From the NCBI GenBank assembly GCA_020861055.1, contig JAJBTD010000015.1, forward strand, positions 1 through 7,127: a stretch of DNA of 7,127 nt, given 5' to 3'. The position numbers and the translations under genes were made by a program. Below the pieces are notes generated by a model. That model was not told the DNA's origin and made no database searches. It saw only the letters and a program-made list of their open reading frames with translations. Within the stretch, counting starts at the first letter, position 1, and each line of letters begins with the position of its first letter. Positions 1 to 4,700 of the stretch are shown in pieces. This stretch comes from Clostridiales bacterium (lineage in GTDB: Bacteria; Bacillota; Clostridia; Oscillospirales; Oscillospiraceae).

Positions 1-36
1 AAAACGGCGCAGGTCCCAACGAACCTGCGCTGAATC
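1..36 (-). terminator. Probable rho-independent terminator for the leftward Fic gene
   Basis: Positions 7-14 (GCGCAGGT) and 23-30 (ACCTGCGC) are perfect 8-bp inverted arms around an 8-nt loop. A G-T and a C-G pair (6/31 and 5/32) can extend the stem. Read on the minus strand, the stem is followed by CG and then TTTT, which the window edge cuts off, so the length of the T-run is unknown. It lies about 150 nt beyond the stop codon of the leftward Fic gene, with no gene seen in between. A second, overlapping small hairpin (CGCTG-AAT-CAGCG, 28-40) would compete with it. An alternative reading is the edge of an unseen neighbouring gene or element. Confidence 0.5.
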
Positions 37-128
37 AGCGTGAAACAAATTTGAAACGAAAGGTCGCCATCCGCTCATGCCGATATATATATAGCGAAAT
101 AGAGAATCACTAGTCTCAAATCGCATTG

Positions 129-178
129 TTTTCCCTTAAATAAACGCAAAATTGAGGGAATCCCGCTCGGCTTAAGGG
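129..178. promoter_or_regulatory. Downstream cluster of TTCCCTTAA motifs beside the Fic stop codon
   Basis: TTTTCCCTTAAAT lies at 129-141 on the plus strand. A one-mismatch inverted copy lies at 152-161 (ATTCCCTCAA on the minus strand), and a partial inverted copy at 171-178 (CCCTTAAG on the minus strand). The CCC/GGG cores of the first two are 23 bp apart, close to the 24 bp seen in both motif pairs at the Fic promoter. The same motif therefore sits on both sides of the gene. I see no promoter here. Possible roles are a second binding site for the same regulator, allowing DNA looping, or a remnant of a duplicated upstream region. The binding protein is not shown by sequence. Confidence 0.45.
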
Positions 179-181
179 CAT

Positions 182-1228
182 TTAATACGACCGGAAATAG
201 TAAGTTCCCTTCCCCTTGCCCTCACGCTTCAGTTCCCCAAGGGCTACCAGCTTTCTCAAAGCACCTTCCACAGAGCTGACGCTGAGGGAGGGGCAAAGCT
301 CCCGAACGTCCTGTTTCGTGAACCTCCCGATTTTTGTCAATGTCGCCTTCCGCACCATCTCGATGGCTGGCAGCTTCTCTTCCACGATGGAAAACCTTTC
401 TTCAAAATCCCGGTATGCGGCTAGAATCGTGCTGAGCAGATATTTGATGAACGGCGTCACATCCTCCCTTCCCTCATGCCAGCCGGTCTGGGACTGTTGC
501 AGGGCGTCGTAGTACAGGTCTTTGTGATCGGCGATTTTCGCCTCAAGAGAGATATATCTGCCGACATAAAACCCGTTGCGATACAGGAGCAGGGTGGTGA
601 GGAGGCGGCTCATTCTGCCGTTGCCGTCGTTAAATGGGTGGATGCAGAGAAAGTCGTGGATGAACACAGGAATGGCGATCAGCGGCTCTACCTCAAGATT
701 TCCGATGACACGATTATATTCCTCACAAATCCTGTCCAACGCCTCCGGCGTTTCATAGGGAGCGAGGGGGGTAAACAGCGTTTCCGTGTGTCCGTCCGGA
801 TAGGTCGCACTGATATAGTTCTGTACGTTTTTCGTCTGCCCCGCCGCAGGGTTGTACATATGGCTGTACATGATTTTATGCAGCTGCAAAATATAGTTTC
901 GGGTGATCGGAATAACGTCAAAGCTCTCATGGATGATATTCAAAGCATCCCTATATCCGGCAATTTCCTGCTCGTCCCGGTTTCTCGGCGTCGTTTTCTC
1001 TTCCACCAGCTGTCGGATTCTGGTATTAGTAGTCACAATGCCCTCAATTGCGTTGGATGCCTCGGTGCTTTGGATTTTTGCAATCTCTACCAGCTTTTCC
1101 AGCTCATCCGGCCGCTGCTTTAGGTACAGCTCCTGCTTGCCAGCAGCCTTATAGATCGCGGCAATATAGCCCAGCACCTCCGAATCCCATTTCTGGTTCC
1201 TGATTTCTGAATAGTTGAATGTACGCAT
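182..1228 (-). CDS. Class II Fic-family protein (predicted AMP-transferase) with C-terminal winged-helix-like domain
   Basis: This is a complete 348-residue protein. Fic enzymes usually transfer AMP from ATP to a hydroxyl side chain of a target protein in the cytoplasm; the target here is unknown. The active-site motif HPFNDGNGRMSR is intact at residues 197-208, with catalytic His197, Asp201 and the GNGR anion-binding loop. An N-terminal helix carries SNAIEG at 58-63, matching the inhibitory motif (S/T)xxxE(G/N). Its Glu62 is expected to block productive ATP binding, as in class II proteins such as SoFic and BtFic. Residues 135-155 probably form the target-binding flap. Residues 285-348 look like a winged helix: helices, then a basic beta wing (KREGKGKG, 334-341). 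Length and layout fit stand-alone Fic_N-Fic-HTH proteins rather than Doc toxins, and no partner gene is adjacent. The ATG at 1228 has only a weak GAGG (1240-1243) 11 nt upstream, but it starts the family-typical N-terminus. Motif repeats over its promoter suggest autoregulation (inference). Fic identity is near certain; the target and DNA binding are not. Confidence 0.95.
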   Translation of the reverse strand: MRTFNYSEIRNQKWDSEVLGYIAAIYKAAGKQELYLKQRPDELEKLVEIAKIQSTEASNAIEGIVTTNTRIRQLVEEKTTPRNRDEQEIAGYRDALNIIHESFDVIPITRNYILQLHKIMYSHMYNPAAGQTKNVQNYISATYPDGHTETLFTPLAPYETPEALDRICEEYNRVIGNLEVEPLIAIPVFIHDFLCIHPFNDGNGRMSRLLTTLLLYRNGFYVGRYISLEAKIADHKDLYYDALQQSQTGWHEGREDVTPFIKYLLSTILAAYRDFEERFSIVEEKLPAIEMVRKATLTKIGRFTKQDVRELCPSLSVSSVEGALRKLVALGELKREGKGKGTYYFRSY

Positions 1229-1245
1229 CCCCAGAGTCGCCTCGC

Positions 1246-1334
1246 TTTCCCTTAAATTATACCCATAAATAAGGGAAAATTCAAGTGGCGAAGCGCATTT
1301 TCCCTTAAATTTAATGCGGGAACAAGGGAAAATT
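1246..1334. repeat. Two inverted-repeat operator-like units over and upstream of the Fic promoter
   Basis: There are four copies of one motif: TTTCCCTTAAAT at 1246-1257 (+), ATTTTCCCTTAT at 1269-1280 (-), ATTTTCCCTTAAAT at 1297-1310 (+) and AATTTTCCCTT at 1324-1334 (-). They form two inverted pairs. Arms of the first are 9 bp (1246-1254 with 1270-1278); arms of the second are 10 bp (1297-1306 with 1324-1333). In both pairs the CCC and GGG cores are exactly 24 bp apart, and the pairs repeat with a 53-bp period, about five helical turns. Copy one overlaps the -10 and predicted start, copy two lies in the spacer, and the second pair lies upstream of -35. This is the arrangement expected of repressor operators. 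The Fic protein's own winged-helix-like domain is the obvious candidate binder, which is inference. Confidence 0.7.
1256..1284 (-). promoter_or_regulatory. Sigma-A promoter of the Fic gene
   Basis: On the minus strand, TTGAAT (1284-1279) is followed by a 17-bp spacer and a perfect TATAAT (1261-1256). The predicted transcript start is near 1249, giving a short leader of about 20 nt before the ATG at 1228. The match is nearly consensus, so the promoter should be strong unless repressed. That fits the dense motif repeats that cover it. Confidence 0.8.
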
Positions 1335-1465
1335 GTCTTTAGAAAGGCTTTCGCTATCTTTTTTGTTTGACCATTACGCCATCAGACCCACTATGTACCT
1401 CACCGTCAGGTAACGCCCCTCCGCTGTTTTGCAAAAAAGTTTTTTCATACATTGATCGTTTCCGG

Positions 1466-1494
1466 TTGAAATCAATCCCCTTTTGTAGTAAAAT
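1466..1494 (+). promoter_or_regulatory. Sigma-A promoter of the large secreted-protein gene
   Basis: TTGAAA (1466-1471), a 17-bp spacer and TAAAAT (1489-1494) make a near-consensus promoter facing the large gene. An A/T tract at 1433-1445 lies just upstream. Transcription should start near 1501, leaving a leader of about 240 nt before the start codon at 1741. No terminator is seen between this promoter and the gene. Confidence 0.7.
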
Positions 1495-1725
1495 ACAATA
1501 CAATAATGCGGTTTTGTATCTATTGGGGGGCAGAGCGCTTTATTGCACAGCATGACGGACTATTTCAGCAAAGGAGGTCAGGACAAGGACAGGGAAAAGA
1601 CGCCCGAAGGCGGATTTGATGTAAATTTTGCCTCTCACTTACCAAAGTATGGTGGCTTCTTCCCTGGGAATGTGGTAGCGTAAACTTACCTTTTTAGTTC
1701 TCTTTGAGAGCGGGGACTATGTTTC

Positions 1726-1731
1726 AGGAGG
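1726..1731 (+). promoter_or_regulatory. Ribosome binding site of the large gene
   Basis: AGGAGG stands 9 nt before the ATG at 1741. It fixes this start, which is also the one that places a complete signal peptide at the N-terminus. The internal ATG at 1798 would cut off the positively charged signal-peptide start. Confidence 0.9.
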
Positions 1732-1740
1732 AACAAATTT

Positions 1741-4700
1741 ATGAGAACTGGAAAACGCCGGGTCTCCCGGCTCCTGTCCCTCATCCTGGCACTGGCTATG
1801 TGCCTGTCCGTCCTGCCGGTGACGGCTGCGGCGGAGGAGGAGACAACGAGCACCATATCCACCTATACAAAAGTGAACAGCATGGACGATTTGTCCACAG
1901 GTGACACAGTTATCATCGTTGCGTCTGATTATAACGTGGCAATGAGCACCACGCAAAACCCAAATAACCGTGGACAAGTTGCTATTATAAAGAGCGATGG
2001 TGGGTCTACGGTGACTATCTCTAGCACAGATGTGCAGACATTCACTTTAGCAGCGGGCAAAACGGATGGAACCTACGCCTTTTACACAAGTAATGGTTAC
2101 CTCTATGCTGCATCCAGTTCTAAGAATTATCTGAGAACAGAGACATCCCTATCCAGTAATTCTTCCTGGTCGATTGCCATTGCAGAAGGCGTGGCGACAA
2201 TTACGGCACAGGGCGATTATACGAATAACTGGATGCGATACAATTATAGTAACACCCTATTTTCTTGCTATAGCAGTACCAGCAGTCAGAAGGACATCAG
2301 CCTTTACAAACTAACCGGAACCACCACCGAGAGCGGCGGCAGCACCACCGACCCCACCGAGTCCGTGGAGACCCCCAGCCTGACCTACTCCGAGACGGAC
2401 AAGACGGTGACCTTCAAGTGCGCCACCTCCGGCGTCACCTATTATTACAGCTATTCTGAGAGCGGCGATTACACCGCCCTGAACGGCTCCAGCCTGGACG
2501 TCTCCGACCACATCGGGGAGACCCTGTACGCCTACGCCGAGGTGGACAGCTCCAAGAGCGAGATTAACTCCGTGGAGCTGACCGCCGCCAGCACCGAGCC
2601 AACTGTCAGCGGCTATAAACTGCTCACCGGCGACATCACCAGCGGCGACCAAGTGATGATTTACTATCCCGAAGGTGGCACCGCTGTCACCGGCACCGCC
2701 AGCGGCTCCAAGCTGACCGGCGGCGTGGTCACCGTGGCCGACGGGGTCATGGAGACCAACAACGTGGGCGAGGTGTTCACCGTCTATGTGGATGCCAGCG
2801 GCTATCTCAGCTTCGTCACCGACGAGGGCAAATACCTGACCAGCGGCTCCACCGGCAACAGCCTGACGCTGGCAAACACCTCCAGCGATTACAGCCTGTG
2901 GACGCTGGAAAGCGCCGGGGCGAGCGGCAGCTACTACATTAAGAGCGTCAACGCTGCTTACAATGGAAATGCCCAGTATATCGAGCATTACAACGGCAGC
3001 TTTACCACCTATGGATTTAACAGCAGCAGCACGACTGCCTATACCTACCAGTTCTACTATGTGGGCCACACCGACGCGGAGCAGCCCTCCACCGGCGGCG
3101 ACACGGAGGAGGACGAGGGCCTGACCTCCGGCACCTATGTCATCTGGGCGCCCAGCTACAACATGGCCCTGACCAGCACTGCCTACAATACCTATTATCT
3201 GGCCGGTGAGCGCGTCACCCTGACCGACAGCACCCTTTCCGGTTACACCTCTGCGGCGGTATGGACGGTCACTGTCACCACCGGCGAGGACGGCACTCAG
3301 TCTGTCACCCTGGCCCAGGACGGCTCCTATCTGGGCGTGGTGGTCAACAGTTCCTACTACAACCTGACCTTCGGGGCCACGACGAACACCGAATGGACGC
3401 TGGAGGACGCCAGCGAGGTCAGCGAGGGCTGCTATTACCTGAAAAACACCGGCACAAATTATTACCTTGAGTGGTATGCCGACAAATCCGACTGGAGCAC
3501 CTACAGCTCCGTCAAGAGCGGCAACGAAAGCATGTTCGCCCTCCAGTTCACCCCTGTTGAGAACACCGAAGAGGATGAAGGCACCGTCACCGGCACTCTG
3601 GTGGATTCCATCGCCCAGGGCGACCAGGTGGTGCTCTACTACCCCAACGGTAGCCTCGCCATGACTGGAACGGCCAACGGCAGCAAGCTCACCGGCGTGG
3701 CGGGCACGGTGGAGGGCACCACCCTGACCACCACCAGCGACGCGCTGATCCTGACCGTCCGGGAGACCGACGAGGGCTATTACACCTTCGAAAACGGCGG
3801 TCTGTACCTGACCAGCGGCTCCACCGGCTCCAGCCTGACCCTGGCAGAAAAGAGCGATTACAGCCTGTGGACCCTGGAGAGTGCCGGGACGGATGGCAGC
3901 TTCTACATCAAGAACGTCAACGCCAAATACGGCTCCAGCAACCAGTATGTGGAGTACTATTCCGGCTTCACGACCTACAGTTTCTATACCGGCAGCGAGA
4001 GCATTTACACCTACCAGTTCTACAAGACCGGTACCACTGAGGTGGGTGTAGAGTACGACACCGACTCCTCCATCGAGGAGAGCATCGCCACCTGGGGCGG
4101 CGGCGGGCCGTATACAGAGGGCGCTACCTCCGTCAACGGCGACCTGTACAACGTCAACGACATGCTGGACAGCAACGCCACCTTCACCGCTGTGGTCAGC
4201 GGCGAGAAGGTCCAGACCTTCACCACCGGCACCAGCTCCGGCAGCACCGACATCTCCAACTGGTACATGGGCGGCACCGGTCTGGGCTACGGTAGCGACG
4301 ACTATATGCAGTTTGCTGTCTCTACCGCCGGTTGGGGCGACATGGAGCTGAGCTTCCGCCTCCGGGCCAGCAACACCGGTTCCGGCGAGTGGCAGCTGCA
4401 ATACTCCACCGACGGCGAGACCTTCACTGACTTCACCACCGGCGCCTACTCCTGCAGCTATACCTCCTACAGCAGCGACGGCAGCAGCTCTGCGGTCACT
4501 CTGTCCGGTAGCATCACCGACGGCGTGGCCAAGACCTCCATCAAGTCCGCCACCTACATCACCTTCACCTTTGACGTGCCCGACGGTGCGGAGAACGCCG
4601 AGAACCTGTACATCCGGCTGGTACCCAGCACCACCGTCCGGGCCAACGGCGACGCCAGCACCCCCAGCAATCAGGGCACCGTCCGCATCGACTCCGTGGT

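Larger units (their letters stand above)
1335..1740. other. Intergenic region between the divergent genes, no convincing gene
   Basis: This stretch separates the Fic operator array from the large gene. It holds a small inverted repeat TACCT/AGGTA (1396-1412), a perfect A6-G-T6 tract (1433-1445) about 20 bp before the -35 of the rightward promoter, where an AT-rich UP element or bend could act, then that promoter, and a leader of about 240 nt. In the leader are a perfect orphan Shine-Dalgarno sequence (1570-1578), a small hairpin ACCA-AAGTA-TGGT (1641-1653), and an 11-bp palindrome TTCCCTGGGAA (1660-1670). I recognise no tRNA, riboswitch class or insertion-sequence end. A 43-codon open frame (1552-1683) lacks a ribosome binding site and is not called. 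Confidence 0.6.

Noticed and set aside
476..1123. 215-codon plus-strand frame across the Fic gene
   Set aside because: It is antisense to the Fic coding region, which has an unmistakable catalytic motif; there is no promoter or ribosome binding site for the plus-strand frame.
1246..1334. Short repeats that might be read as a CRISPR array
   Set aside because: The repeats are 10-14 bp, alternate in orientation and have no spacer-sized unique intervals; they fit operators.
1350..1370. T-rich stretch as a terminator between the genes
   Set aside because: The only stem before it (GAAAG-G-CTTTC) has a one-base loop and cannot form a stable terminator hairpin, and no rightward gene precedes it.
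1367..1555. 62-codon plus-strand frame across the rightward promoter
   Set aside because: It spans the promoter elements at 1466-1494 and has no ribosome binding site or recognisable sequence.
1552..1683. 43-codon open frame in the leader of the large gene
   Set aside because: It lies after the promoter and ends before the large gene, but no Shine-Dalgarno sequence precedes its ATG, the product matches no family I know, and the perfect Shine-Dalgarno sequence lies inside it rather than before it. It could be a leader peptide but is not supported.
1501..1740. Known riboswitch in the leader
   Set aside because: I looked for conserved cores of common classes such as cyclic-di-GMP and cobalamin and saw none. 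A covariance-model search would be decisive.
1792..1803. Possible lipoprotein signal (LAMC, Cys21) in the signal peptide
   Set aside because: Met just before the Cys does not fit the lipobox, which needs a small residue there, and a good type I site (Ala29-Ala31) follows.
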